Of a stretch of DNA of 64,000 nucleotides, positions 7,904 through 17,286 are shown in pieces (position 1 is the first letter of the stretch; the number at the start of each line of letters is the position of its first letter). Source of the stretch: Roseiarcus sp050015935 (GTDB lineage: Bacteria > Pseudomonadota > Alphaproteobacteria > Rhizobiales > Beijerinckiaceae); contig JBEKAL010000001.1 in NCBI GenBank assembly GCA_050015935.1, positions 12,461-76,460 of the forward strand. The letters are read 5' to 3'. The translations under genes and the position numbers were made by a program. The notes beneath the pieces were generated by a model that saw only the letters and a program-made list of their open reading frames with translations, did not search any database and was not told the DNA's origin.

Positions 7904-8779
7904 CTAGCGGCTATGCTTTGCATTATCACGCTGGATGTTGTTCATCTCCCAGCGTGCGTTATCAAGCGTGCCATCGGGCATAATGTAGTGAATTGGCCGC
8001 GCTCTGATTACCTCAAATCCCGCGATAGCCTCGCCCTCCTTCCCGGAAACGTTCGGGCCGCCGAATATGACTCCGGCAGGCATATACGATCTAATTAAAT
8101 TGGTCTCGACGATTGTGATAACGGGGCCGCCGCTCATACCTCCGAAGTTGAAGTTTTCGGGCGGTGTCGAGTCGCCAAAAGCGAGGACGAACATGTCGCG
8201 CTCAAGCTGGATAGATAGCCCGTCCTCGTGCACGCTCGTGGCTGCGCCAGTTGCGGCGATGACTCCAAAGCTGATTTGGCGAGGAGCCAAAACGCGACGC
8301 TCTTTGCCTGGAAATCCTGCGTAAGCGACTCCTCTACCTCGGAGGGGGAGAATGGGGGGCCACTCCTTTTGGTATCCGGTCAGAATGGAATGGCCTACCT
8401 GTTTCACCTCGTCCTCAGAAAACCGAAACGTCGCGATATCAAGGTCAGGGTTGCCATCGATAATTCGTTCATTGAGTTTGATCTCGATTACGCGGCCCTC
8501 GCCGCCGACGAAACAGCCTACGAAGGCGTCTGATTGGCAATCGTGGAAACATTCAGTGACGACATGCGCTGCGGTGACTCCGAATACGCCTTGACCCGCG
8601 TCAAGAAAGAAGGTGGTGCCGTTCTTAAGGAATTCGCCTTCGTCGGTCCGCAATACCCAGAATATCGGCGCTGCAAACAAGGCGACAAGCTCGACTTCCG
8701 CCTTCCTAAGGCCGGCGGCGACAAGGCGCTTGGCTTCCTCCCTAGTTTCTTCGCTTGGCGCAGCGCCGAGGGGGATCAT
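7904..8779 (-). CDS. Trypsin-like serine protease domain protein
   Basis: A 291-residue protein with a chymotrypsin/trypsin-like fold signature. The probable catalytic triad is His72 in VTAAHVV, Asp114 in DLDIATF, and Ser216 in GGMSGGPVI. No signal peptide or membrane segment is visible, so it is likely cytoplasmic, unlike DegP/HtrA enzymes, and it lacks a PDZ domain. The ATG at 8779 has GGAG 8 bases upstream. The gene looks less GC-rich than its neighbours and stands among repeats beside a nuclease-like gene, which hints at acquisition by transfer. The substrate is unknown; a standalone protease of this kind could be a stress or defence factor, but that is only a suggestion. Confidence 0.75.
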   Translation of the reverse strand: MIPLGAAPSEETREEAKRLVAAGLRKAEVELVALFAAPIFWVLRTDEGEFLKNGTTFFLDAGQGVFGVTAAHVVTECFHDCQSDAFVGCFVGGEGRVIEIKLNERIIDGNPDLDIATFRFSEDEVKQVGHSILTGYQKEWPPILPLRGRGVAYAGFPGKERRVLAPRQISFGVIAATGAATSVHEDGLSIQLERDMFVLAFGDSTPPENFNFGGMSGGPVITIVETNLIRSYMPAGVIFGGPNVSGKEGEAIAGFEVIRARPIHYIMPDGTLDNARWEMNNIQRDNAKHSR

Positions 8780-8840
8780 TCGCTAGCTCCGATTACGGGA
8801 CCCCTAGGGGTATAGTGACAGCTTGCCTACCCCAAGTCCC

Positions 8841-9746
8841 TTACGCCGCCGTCGTCGCGCCAAGCCCCAGTTGCTCCAGCGCCAGCGCGAGCTGCCGATA
8901 GATCGGCGCCGGGGCGATCGCGCGCGGCGGCATGTGGCCCTCGGCTTCCGCCGCCTGGGCGAGCCGCAACAGCACGCCTTTGGCGTCGGCCTCGGGAATG
9001 CCGACCTTGGCGCCGCGGTAATTGCTGAGCATCGCCTCGATCGCCTTCGGCAGGCGCTTGGCGTCGATCTCGCCGCTCGCGAGCCGATAGGGCAGCTTCC
9101 ACGTCGCCGGCCGGCTGGCGTCGGGCGCGTAGGCGAAACATTGCGCCGGCAGTTTGTACTTGGGGTGAAGAAGCGCCTCGGCGCCCGCGGCGTCGCCGGC
9201 CGCGGCGGGCCGCTCCTCGGGCGCGATCGGCGCGTCGATCGCCGGCGCGTCGCACGGGCGATAGACGCCGTGGACGCTGAGCCACCACAGGCTCCGTGGC
9301 GGCGGAGCGGCCGCAAGGTCGACGAGAACGCGATCCGTCAGTCCTCCCGCGGCGATGTCGGCGGCGTAGAGGAAACGGCCGTCCGTCGCGGCGACCGTCC
9401 GGATCTTCTGTTCGTCGGCGTAGCGCTGCGCCTGCGCGACGGCGGCGTCCAAGGCGCGCCGGCCCGGCCACAACGCGCCCGGCCGCTTCACTTCGACGAC
9501 CAGGTACTTGAGAAGGTTGCGGGTGATGACGATGTCGGCGTAGCCGACCTGGTACATGAGGTCGCCCTTCTCCCAATCGAGGACCTCGGTGAACAGGTCC
9601 TCGACGATGGCCTCGGCGACCTTCTCGCTCTCGTTTCCGTGCCGCAGACGATCCGCGTGCGTCGCCCGGAACGCCGGCCACGCCGCTTCGATCCGCTCGA
9701 TGCAGCGCCGATAGGATGCGAGCGATTGAACGGCTTGGGGTTCCAT
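8841..9746 (-). CDS. Putative PD-(D/E)XK nuclease-like protein
   Basis: A 301-residue protein of unknown role. Residues 30-110 resemble the N-terminal nuclease domain of type I restriction HsdR subunits: ESEKVAEAIVEDLFTEVLDW, then YADIVI (candidate metal-binding Asp) and VVEVKRPG (E-x-K). The order D...ExK is that of the PD-(D/E)XK fold. Residues 205-285 form a second conserved-looking region (WKLPYRLASGEIDAKRLPKA, then LSNYRGAKVGIPE) of unknown function. No methylase or helicase gene lies nearby, so it is not a classical restriction system. The 3' end is about 60 bp upstream of the protease gene, same strand. Confidence 0.6.
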   Translation of the reverse strand: MEPQAVQSLASYRRCIERIEAAWPAFRATHADRLRHGNESEKVAEAIVEDLFTEVLDWEKGDLMYQVGYADIVITRNLLKYLVVEVKRPGALWPGRRALDAAVAQAQRYADEQKIRTVAATDGRFLYAADIAAGGLTDRVLVDLAAAPPPRSLWWLSVHGVYRPCDAPAIDAPIAPEERPAAAGDAAGAEALLHPKYKLPAQCFAYAPDASRPATWKLPYRLASGEIDAKRLPKAIEAMLSNYRGAKVGIPEADAKGVLLRLAQAAEAEGHMPPRAIAPAPIYRQLALALEQLGLGATTAA

Positions 9747-9927
9747 GGCCCGATCGCGCCCCGCAGTCCGACGGTGAAGCGCCGTGACCGCCGGGAATCA
9801 CGGCGGCGGCCAACTTACCCCGTTATTGCCCGCCGTTGAACTCGAAATGGGGCTTACGCCAACTCCGGTTGAGAGCGCAATTCAATGACCAATTACGCCA
9901 ATTGCCAATTAGGCCGAGCGAGGCGCG
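9747..9927. promoter_or_regulatory. Upstream region of the nuclease-like gene with CAATT repeats
   Basis: This 181-base gap lies upstream of the nuclease-like gene and downstream of moaE. It has four CAATT units at 9878, 9890, 9899 and 9906 within a local AT-rich patch, which could be a promoter or operator. No regulator is identified. Confidence 0.35.
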
Positions 9928-10395
9928 TCACGATCGATCGGCGGCGCGCCAGCGCGCCGCCGCGCGATCGTCGCTCGCCTCGGCTTCGACCCATGGCTCG
10001 AGCGCGCCGTCGCGCAAGCGCGCGCGCTTCCAGAACGGCGCCTGGGTCTTGAGATAGTCCATCAGCATTTCCGCCGCTTCGAAGGCGTGGCGGCGGCGCG
10101 CGGCGGCGACGGCGACGAGGACGATCCGCGCACCGGGCGCCAGCGTTCCATAGCGGTGGATCGCGGTGACGCCGAGGAGCGGCCAGCGCGCTTCGGCCGC
10201 GGCGACGACGCGCGCGATCTCGGCCTCGGCCATCCCGGGATAATGCTCGATCTCGAGGGCCGCCAGACGCCCGCCCTCGTCGCGACAGAGGCCGACGAAG
10301 ACCACCACCGCGCCGACGTCGACGCGCCCGGCGACGAGCGCGCGCGCCTCGGCCGCGGCGTCGAAATCTTGCGATTGGACGCGCGCGTTGCCCAT
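9928..10395 (-). CDS. moaE: Molybdopterin synthase catalytic subunit MoaE
   Basis: Large subunit of molybdopterin synthase, which transfers sulfur from thiocarboxylated MoaD to cyclic pyranopterin monophosphate. The 155-residue protein has the family pattern: GAVVVFVGLCRDE near the start, LEIEHYPGMAE, IHRYGTLAPGARIVLVAVA, HAFEAAEMLMDYLKTQAPFWK, the last containing the active-site lysine. It follows moaD with a 4-base gap in a pgsA-moaD-moaE order seen in many alphaproteobacteria. The C-terminal 25 residues are Arg/Ala rich and low in conservation value. Confidence 0.95.
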   Translation of the reverse strand: MGNARVQSQDFDAAAEARALVAGRVDVGAVVVFVGLCRDEGGRLAALEIEHYPGMAEAEIARVVAAAEARWPLLGVTAIHRYGTLAPGARIVLVAVAAARRRHAFEAAEMLMDYLKTQAPFWKRARLRDGALEPWVEAEASDDRAAARWRAADRS

Positions 10396-10399
10396 CGAC

Positions 10400-10651
10400 T
10401 CAGCCGCCCGTCATCGGCGGAAAGAACGCGATCTCGCGCGCGCCCGCGATTCTCGCGTCATGCCCGACATGGGCGCGGTCGATCGCGGCGCGGATCACGC
10501 GGGGCCGCTCGAAAGCGTGGGCGTAGCCTTCGCCGCGAGCCGACAGCCACGCGATGAGCTCGCCGACCGTGGCGACCTCGGCCGGCGGATCGAGCTCCTC
10601 CTCGTTCTTGCCCACGCGTTCGCGCACCCAGGCGAAATAGAGCGCTTTCAT
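10400..10651 (-). CDS. moaD: Molybdopterin synthase sulfur-carrier subunit MoaD
   Basis: An 83-residue ubiquitin-like sulfur carrier ending in the required Gly-Gly (PPMTGG). The N-terminal strand MKALYFAWVRERVG and the EIAFFPPMTGG tail are typical MoaD features. It is the partner of MoaE encoded four bases downstream and lies six bases after pgsA, all probably on one transcript. Confidence 0.95.
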   Translation of the reverse strand: MKALYFAWVRERVGKNEEELDPPAEVATVGELIAWLSARGEGYAHAFERPRVIRAAIDRAHVGHDARIAGAREIAFFPPMTGG

Positions 10652-10657
10652 CGGCCC

Positions 10658-11269
10658 TCAATCGCTCCCGACATGGTCGTAACTCGCCTTCATATAATCC
10701 CAGCCGGTGTAGAGCGTCAGGATCGCCGCGATCCACAGAAGCACGATGCCGACGGTGATCGAGCCGGGCAGAACCGCTTCGCCCGCCGAGCCGGCGATGA
10801 GAAAGCCGATCGCGACCATCTGCGCCGTCGTCTTCCATTTGGCGACCGCGGTGACGGGAACGGGCACGCGCAACTCGGCCAAATACTCGCGCAGTCCCGA
10901 GACCAGGATTTCGCGGCAGAGAATGACGATCGCCGCCCACAGCGAGGGGCCGGAAATGGCGCCGTCGGCGGTGAGCGCGAGCAACGCCGCGGCGACCAGC
11001 AATTTGTCGGCGATCGGGTCGAGCATGCGCCCGAGCGAGGATTGCTGCGCCCAGACGCGCGCGAGATAGCCGTCGAAAAAATCGGTGATCGCCGCCGCCA
11101 CGTAGATCGCCAGCGCCGTCCAGCGCGCCCAGGCGACCTCCGGCCACAACAGGAAGGCGACGACGAGCGGAACCGCCGCCACCCGAGCATAAGTGAGAAG
11201 GTTCGGCAGATTCCAGTTGCGGTTGCCGACGCGTGTGGGTGTATTGGCCATTGGCCCGCCAAGAGACAT
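10658..11269 (-). CDS. pgsA: CDP-diacylglycerol--glycerol-3-phosphate 3-phosphatidyltransferase
   Basis: Integral membrane enzyme making phosphatidylglycerophosphate, the first committed step to phosphatidylglycerol and cardiolipin. It carries the CDP-alcohol phosphotransferase signature D-G-x2-A-R-x8-G-x3-D-x3-D, seen as DGYLAR...GRMLDPIADK, and several hydrophobic segments. Three starts are possible. The ATG at 11269 has GGAAGG nine bases upstream and gives 203 residues; an ATG at 11251 (MANTPTR) gives 197. It leads a tight pgsA-moaD-moaE operon. Confidence 0.93.
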   Translation of the reverse strand: MSLGGPMANTPTRVGNRNWNLPNLLTYARVAAVPLVVAFLLWPEVAWARWTALAIYVAAAITDFFDGYLARVWAQQSSLGRMLDPIADKLLVAAALLALTADGAISGPSLWAAIVILCREILVSGLREYLAELRVPVPVTAVAKWKTTAQMVAIGFLIAGSAGEAVLPGSITVGIVLLWIAAILTLYTGWDYMKASYDHVGSD

Positions 11270-11420
11270 TGAAGGCCGCCTTCCGTCAATAGACCCTTCT
11301 CGATCCTCGCGCTCGCGGCGTTTCGTCACTGGGAATATCTGGGGATGATCGCCTCGGCGACAACGGAAGCGACCCGAGTTGGTCTAATGTCGCATCCAGT
11401 CCGTTTGGGGGAGCCCCGCC

Positions 11421-12050
11421 ATGTCCAATGTCCACGTCGTCGATCATCCCCTGGTGCAGCACAAGCTGACGCTGATGCGCGACAAGACGGTCTCCACCAA
11501 GGGGTTTCGCCAGCTGCTCAACGAGATCGGCATGCTGCTGTGCTACGAAGTGACGCGCGATCTGCCGCTGGAAATGGTCGAGGTGGAGACGCCGCTGGCC
11601 AAGACGATGAAGCCGACCATCGCCGGCAAGAAGCTGGTGTTCGCGCCGATTCTGCGCGCCGGCGTCGGGTTTCTCGACGGCATGCTTGACCTGGTGCCGA
11701 GCGCGCGGGTCGCCCATATCGGCCTCTACCGCGACCCCAAGACGCTGAAGGCGGTCGAATATTATTTCAAGGCGCCCGTCGACGTCGCCGGTCGGCTGGT
11801 CATCGTCATGGACCCGATGCTCGCCACCGGCAATTCCGCGGTGGCCGCGATCGACCGCTTGAAGAGCCGCGGCGTCAAGGACATCCGCTTCGTCTGCCTG
11901 CTGGCGGCCCCGGAGGGCGTCGCGCGCCTCACCAAGGTCCATCCCGACGTGGAGGTCTGGACCGCGGCGATCGACGAAAGGCTCAACGACCACGGTTATA
12001 TCGTGCCGGGCCTGGGCGACGCGGGCGACCGGATGTTCGGGACGAAGTAG
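11421..12050 (+). CDS. upp: Uracil phosphoribosyltransferase
   Basis: Pyrimidine salvage enzyme converting uracil and PRPP to UMP. The 209-residue length is standard. The PRPP-binding loop is VIVMDPMLATGNSA and the uracil-binding tail is YIVPGLGDAGDRMFGTK. A strong ribosome-binding site GGGGGAG lies 8 bases before the ATG. It is a single-gene unit, convergent with pheA and divergent from pgsA. No xanthine/uracil permease is adjacent. Confidence 0.97.
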   Translation: MSNVHVVDHPLVQHKLTLMRDKTVSTKGFRQLLNEIGMLLCYEVTRDLPLEMVEVETPLAKTMKPTIAGKKLVFAPILRAGVGFLDGMLDLVPSARVAHIGLYRDPKTLKAVEYYFKAPVDVAGRLVIVMDPMLATGNSAVAAIDRLKSRGVKDIRFVCLLAAPEGVARLTKVHPDVEVWTAAIDERLNDHGYIVPGLGDAGDRMFGTK

Positions 12051-12153
12051 GCGCGTTTCCCGCCGGGGAGGCTCACCGGATCGCACATTTGGCCGCGCTG
12101 TCGCCAAGATGGGTGAACTTCGTAGCGCGGAGGCGAAGGGGCGCGCGCCTTCG

Positions 12154-13014
12154 CTATTCCGCCCCCCGCTGCGTCTCGACGCGGAAGGGATGCGCGGGGT
12201 AGACGCCGAGGATGCGCATCTCGCGCGAGAAAAACTCGAGTTCTTCGAGCGCGCGCTTGAGCGGCGGATCGTCGGGATGGCCGTCGACGTCGGCGAGGAA
12301 TTGGGTCGCGGAGAATTCGCCCTCGACCATGTAGCTCTCCAACTTGGTCATGTTGACGCCGTTGGTGGCGAAGCCGCCGAGCGCCTTGTAGAGCGCGGCG
12401 GGGACGTTGCGCACGCGAAAGACGAAGGTCGTCACCAGCGGCCCGTCGTGCGCGGCCGCCCAGCGCGGCGTCTTGGAGAGGACGACGAAGCGCGTGGTGT
12501 TGTGCGCCTCGTCCTCGACGTCGGCGGCCAGAGTCCTCAAGCCGTAGATTTCGCCCGCGAGCCGGCTCGCCAGCGCGGCGCGGGTCGGATCGCGCAACTC
12601 CGCCGCTTCGCGCGCCGAGCCGGCGGTGTCGCCGGCGACCACCGGCTTGAGCGCGTATTTGCGGATGATCTTGCGGCATTGGCCGAGCGCGTGGACGTGG
12701 CTAGTGACGCTGCGCAAGCCTTCGAGCGTCGCGCCGGGAACTCCGAGCAGTTGGAAGTGGATCGGCAAAAAGGTTTCGGCGACGATGTGCAGGCCGGAAG
12801 CGGGCAGCAGAGCATGGATGTCGGCGACGCGGCCGGCGATCGAATTCTCGATCGGGATCATGCCGAGATCGGCCGTTTCGTCCTGCAAGGCGGCGAAGGC
12901 GTCCTCGAAAGTCGCGCACGGCAGCGGCGTGAATTCGGGATAGTTGTCGAGGCAGGCGATGTGCGAATTGGCGCCCGGCTCGCCCTGGTAGGCGATGGTC
13001 TTGGCTTCGGTCAT
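12154..13014 (-). CDS. pheA: Prephenate dehydratase (with ACT domain)
   Basis: Converts prephenate to phenylpyruvate in phenylalanine synthesis. The 286-residue monofunctional form has the dehydratase domain (IAYQGEPGANSHIAC near the start, PIENSIAG, catalytic-region NTTRFVVL) followed by an ACT domain from about residue 195 (ALGGFATNGVNMTKLES) for phenylalanine feedback. No chorismate mutase domain is fused. Its ATG overlaps the kdsB stop (ATGA), a pairing common in rhizobia. Phenylpyruvate is also a possible substrate of the Ior enzyme encoded upstream, although the genes are not in one operon. Confidence 0.96.
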   Translation of the reverse strand: MTEAKTIAYQGEPGANSHIACLDNYPEFTPLPCATFEDAFAALQDETADLGMIPIENSIAGRVADIHALLPASGLHIVAETFLPIHFQLLGVPGATLEGLRSVTSHVHALGQCRKIIRKYALKPVVAGDTAGSAREAAELRDPTRAALASRLAGEIYGLRTLAADVEDEAHNTTRFVVLSKTPRWAAAHDGPLVTTFVFRVRNVPAALYKALGGFATNGVNMTKLESYMVEGEFSATQFLADVDGHPDDPPLKRALEELEFFSREMRILGVYPAHPFRVETQRGAE

Positions 13015-13754
13015 GGCTTCTTCCCGGGCGCGAGCATTTCACGAGCGCGGCGCAAGTCCTCGGGCGTGTCGACGCCGAGCGGCGCGACGTCGACCAGCGC
13101 GATGTCGATGCGCATGCCCGCCTCCAACGCGCGCAATTGTTCGAGCCTTTCGCGCCGCTCCAACGGCGAGGGCTTGAGCGCGACGAAGCGCGCCAGCGCT
13201 TCGCGCCGATAGGCGTAAAGGCCGATGTGATGGTAGAGCGGTCCCTCGCCCCAGGGCGCTCGGGTCCTGGTGAAATAGAGCGCTCGCAGGCGCCCCGGGC
13301 CGACCTCGGTCCCCACCGCCTTGACGACGTTGGGATCGTCGCGCTCTTCGGCGCGGGTGATCGGCGTCGCCAACGTCGCGATGTCGACCGCGGGATCGCT
13401 CAGCGGGCCGACCGCGGCGCGCACGGCGCTCCTCTCGATGGTCGGCAGATCGCCCTGCACGTTGACGACGACGTCGAAGCGCCCGCGCGAATCGAAGGCG
13501 CTGACGGCCTCGAAAATCCGGTCGGAGCCCGAGACGTGGTCGGGCCGCGTCAGCACGGCGCGTCCGCCGATCGCCTCGATCGCGTCGACGATCCTGGAAT
13601 CGTCGGCCGCGACCAGAACCGGCCCGACGTCGGCTTCGACGGCGCGCCGCCAGACGTGCGCGATCATCGGCTCGCCGTGGATGTCGGCGAGCGGCTTGCC
13701 GGGCAGGCGCGTCGAGGTCATGCGCGCGGGGATGAGGACGATCGGGTTGGTCAT
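13011..13754 (-). CDS. kdsB: 3-deoxy-manno-octulosonate cytidylyltransferase
   Basis: Activates KDO as CMP-KDO for lipopolysaccharide inner core synthesis, so the cell makes KDO-type LPS. The 247-residue protein begins with MTNPIVLIPARMTSTRLPGK, the nucleotidyltransferase motif, and contains VVNVQGDLPTI and LREYLAE-independent family features such as HIGLYAYRREAL. I chose the ATG at 13754 because it places the conserved N-terminus correctly; the longer frame to 13817 adds residues not typical of KdsB. It overlaps pheA by four bases. Confidence 0.95.
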   Translation of the reverse strand: MTNPIVLIPARMTSTRLPGKPLADIHGEPMIAHVWRRAVEADVGPVLVAADDSRIVDAIEAIGGRAVLTRPDHVSGSDRIFEAVSAFDSRGRFDVVVNVQGDLPTIERSAVRAAVGPLSDPAVDIATLATPITRAEERDDPNVVKAVGTEVGPGRLRALYFTRTRAPWGEGPLYHHIGLYAYRREALARFVALKPSPLERRERLEQLRALEAGMRIDIALVDVAPLGVDTPEDLRRAREMLAPGKKP

Positions 13755-13903
13755 GGGCGGGTTCGGCTCGCGCAGTCGGAAAAAAGGCTGCGGCGCGGCG
13801 CTTATACGTGTTGCCAAGTCCGGCGCAAAGCCGCTAATCAGAATTTTCGGCGGGGCCTCGGGCGCCCCGCCGATCGACGTTCAGATCGGGGCCGCCCGCG
13901 CGC

Positions 13904-14440
<537 letters not shown>

Positions 14441-14700
14441 AAGGCGGCGGGCCTTCCCGACCACGGCGAGCCCGGCGGCGATTTTGCGCGGCGATGGCGG
14501 CGTTGGAGCGAGCGACATAGCGCCGGCGAAACCGCCGAAGTCGCCGACTTGAACCTGGCTGACGGCCCGGCTCGGCGCCTGCGCGAAATGGAGCCACAGA
14601 TGTCGAGGGCGACGAACGCATCCGAGGAACGGCGGAAGGTCGGAATGCTGGTTCCGCCGCTGGCTCTGCTACTGGCGCTGATTTCGGCCTGCGCCGGCGC

Positions 14701-16503
14701 TCAGCATTCCTCGACGCCGCCGGCGGGCCGACGCCAAGCCGGGTCCGGTCGGAACTCGCGCACCCAGCGCGGGATATCGCCCGCCGGCATCGGCCGCGCC
14801 AGCGCATAGCCCTGCATCACGTCGCAACCCAAGGCCAGCAGGCGCATAATGTGGGCCGAGGTCTCAACTCCCTCGGCGACGAGGGAGCGACCAAAGGCGC
14901 GTCCCAGTCGGATCACGGCTTCGACGATGGCGAGGTCTTCCGCCCGCGCCAGCATTTGGCGTACGAAGGACTGGTCGATCTTGATCTCCGCCACCGGCAG
15001 ATGTCGGACGTGGGCGAGGGTCGAGTAGCCGGTGCCGAAATCGTCGAGGGAGAAAGCGACGCCGAGCTTCCGGCACTCCTCGATCATTTGGCGGATGACG
15101 TCCAGGTCCTTCAAGGCCGCAGTCTCGACAATCTCGATGCGGAGACGGTCCCGCCCCGCCTCGGGGCAATGATCCAAGGCACCGGCGAGGGCGCCGGGGA
15201 ATCCCGGCTGCAGCAACTGGCGGGCGAAGACGTTGACGCTGACGCACAGATCGACGCCCTCGCGCCGCCATTGCGCGATCTGGGACAATGCCTCACGAAT
15301 CGCCCACTCCCCGACCTTGAGCGCGAGATCGGTGTCCTCGATCAGCGGCAGGAACTCAGCCGGCGGCAACAAGCCGAGGCTCGGATGTTGCCAGCGGATC
15401 AGCGCTTCGGCGCCGACGCATCGGCCATTTCGGCAATCCACCTGGGGCTGGTAATAGAGGCGGAACTGCCCCGATTCCATGGCCTCGGCAAGCCGCCGGA
15501 GGGTCTCGTGGCGCGAATGGATGCGCTGCTCGATCCGGGCGTCGAACAATCGGTAACGGTTCTTGCCGGACTGCTTGGCGGCGTACATGGCATGGTCGGC
15601 ATGACGGACCAGGGTGTCGGGATCGACCGGATCATCCGGAAACATGGTCACGCCGATGCTTGCGGAAACGCCGGCCTGCAGACCGTCGCCGAGCGCATAG
15701 GGGGCCGACACCGCATGAAGCAGGCGATCGAGGGCCGATCGGCAGTCGTCGTCGCGGGTCAAGCCTGAGAGCACGACGGCGAATTCATCGCCGCCGAGCC
15801 GGGCCGCGGTGTCGCCGCTGCGCACGCCGGCCACGAGCCGCTTCGCCACCTCGACCAGCAACTGGTTCCCGGTCTGCCGGCCGAGCCCGTCATTGACCTC
15901 CTTGAAGCCGTCGAGGTTGAGGGAGCAGACCGCGATGCGGGCGCCGGCCCGCTCATTCTGGCCGATCGCTTGGCGCAGGCGGTCGGCGAGCAGCAGGCGG
16001 TTGGGCAGGCCGGTCAGCGGGTCGTGATAGGCAATCCGCTCCGGGCGCCCGGCAGGCGTCTCGCCCTCGTCGGTGTCGTGAACAGCGACGAGCACGTAGC
16101 GCTCGCCGTCTATCTCGACCAGCTTCCCCGACAACGTCACATTGACGATCGCGCCATCTTTGCGCTGCATCGGCGTTTCGAAGCCGAGGACCTCGCCGTC
16201 GCGCTCGATTTTCTCCCGCCATTCGCGTCGGCGCCGGTCGTCGATCCAGAGGCCGAGACCACTGGGGAGCGTGGTCCGTCCGACCAGTTCGTCGGGACGA
16301 TAGCCGAAATATTCGGGAAAGCTGAGGTTAACCTCGAGGATGACGCCATCGACGAGACGGATCAACGCCTTGGCGTCGGGAACCAGGCTGAAAAGCGCGG
16401 CAAATTTTGCCTTGGACTCGAGCACGGCCTCTTCCGCCGGCAGACGCGCGCCGACGTCGCGGGCGCTGGCGATGAAACGCCGGCTTGCGCATTGTCGACC
16501 CAT
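14701..16503 (-). CDS. PAS-GGDEF-EAL signalling protein
   Basis: A 600-residue cytoplasmic protein predicted to turn over cyclic di-GMP. A PAS sensor comes first (LFSLVPDAKALI, then FGYRPDELVGRT). The GGDEF domain follows (LTGLPNRLLLADRL, LGGDEFAVV) with an intact inhibitory I-site RSGD exactly five residues upstream of GGDEF. A complete EAL domain ends the protein (GAEALIRWQH, DDFGTGYSTL, IKIDQSFV, AEGVET). Both catalytic motifs look intact, so it may be bifunctional. The start at 16503 is a choice: the frame stays open to 16779, but that extension is Arg/Ser rich and unlike protein. Confidence 0.9.
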   Translation of the reverse strand: MGRQCASRRFIASARDVGARLPAEEAVLESKAKFAALFSLVPDAKALIRLVDGVILEVNLSFPEYFGYRPDELVGRTTLPSGLGLWIDDRRRREWREKIERDGEVLGFETPMQRKDGAIVNVTLSGKLVEIDGERYVLVAVHDTDEGETPAGRPERIAYHDPLTGLPNRLLLADRLRQAIGQNERAGARIAVCSLNLDGFKEVNDGLGRQTGNQLLVEVAKRLVAGVRSGDTAARLGGDEFAVVLSGLTRDDDCRSALDRLLHAVSAPYALGDGLQAGVSASIGVTMFPDDPVDPDTLVRHADHAMYAAKQSGKNRYRLFDARIEQRIHSRHETLRRLAEAMESGQFRLYYQPQVDCRNGRCVGAEALIRWQHPSLGLLPPAEFLPLIEDTDLALKVGEWAIREALSQIAQWRREGVDLCVSVNVFARQLLQPGFPGALAGALDHCPEAGRDRLRIEIVETAALKDLDVIRQMIEECRKLGVAFSLDDFGTGYSTLAHVRHLPVAEIKIDQSFVRQMLARAEDLAIVEAVIRLGRAFGRSLVAEGVETSAHIMRLLALGCDVMQGYALARPMPAGDIPRWVREFRPDPAWRRPAGGVEEC

Positions 16504-17286
16504 AGGCGAAGCTCGCCGATGCTCCTCGTCGCTCCCGGCGCTCGGCGAGAAGGGACGTCTCGATAGAGACGGCTGCGGATCACAACTCTCTTTGGACTCT
16601 CCGAAATGCGGCTTTGCCGCGTGGCGACAGTTCGCGAGCAAGCGACAGGACGCAGAGTCGCGGCTGCCGCTCGGGCAGCGCCGAAATCTGCACGGTAATG
16701 GTTTTCTTGGCATCCTGCGCCTTCTATCGCCACATTGGAGCGACAAAGCGCGCCTGATGCGCCAGCGCTCGCCTGTCATATGCGGCGACGCACGTTTCCA
16801 CTCTTGAACTCTTGGCGGCGGCGGGTCTGGCCGGCCTCCGGAAGGCGCGCGGCGCGGAGCCTTGCGGCGCGCGGCGCATCAGGATGTCGTCGCCTCGCCC
16901 CATGACAAATCCCAATAAGGCGTGTTGTCTCGTCACCTGGAAACGACAATTGCGGCGATCGCCTTGGGTCAAGCCGGCGTTGTTTCTCGGGTCGGTCGGT
17001 TGGAGCCCTCGCCGAGACAAAGTTGTCATACTTTCTCAGCGATTCCGTTAATGTTCACGCGACATCCCTGCGACAAAATGTCGTTGCGCGGATCGTGTCG
17101 ACTGAAGGGGTCCCGCTGCGCGGGGCCACTTCAGACTCTCGGCGGTTCCCCGCCGCTGTCTTCTGTAATAGACGTGGGCGGAGGGTGAACGGCGCCGCCG
17201 TCCGAACGCGCGGGGACAAGCGGTTGGAACTGGTCCTCGCCGACCTTGAAGACCCGCCCCTCGAGGCGACGCACTGGACCGGCGCG
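16504..17286. other. Gene-poor interval upstream of two divergent genes
   Basis: About 780 bases between the PAS-GGDEF-EAL start and the WD40 start, which are divergent. Promoters for both should lie here. Open frames crossing it have compositions typical of antisense or intergenic translation. I see no RNA gene or clear palindrome. Confidence 0.45.

Noticed and set aside
14549..14809. Short + strand frame with a lipoprotein-like stretch (LLALISAC)
   Set aside because: It runs into the 3' end of the GGDEF-EAL gene on the other strand and has no good ribosome-binding site. The hydrophobic stretch may be chance or a relic.
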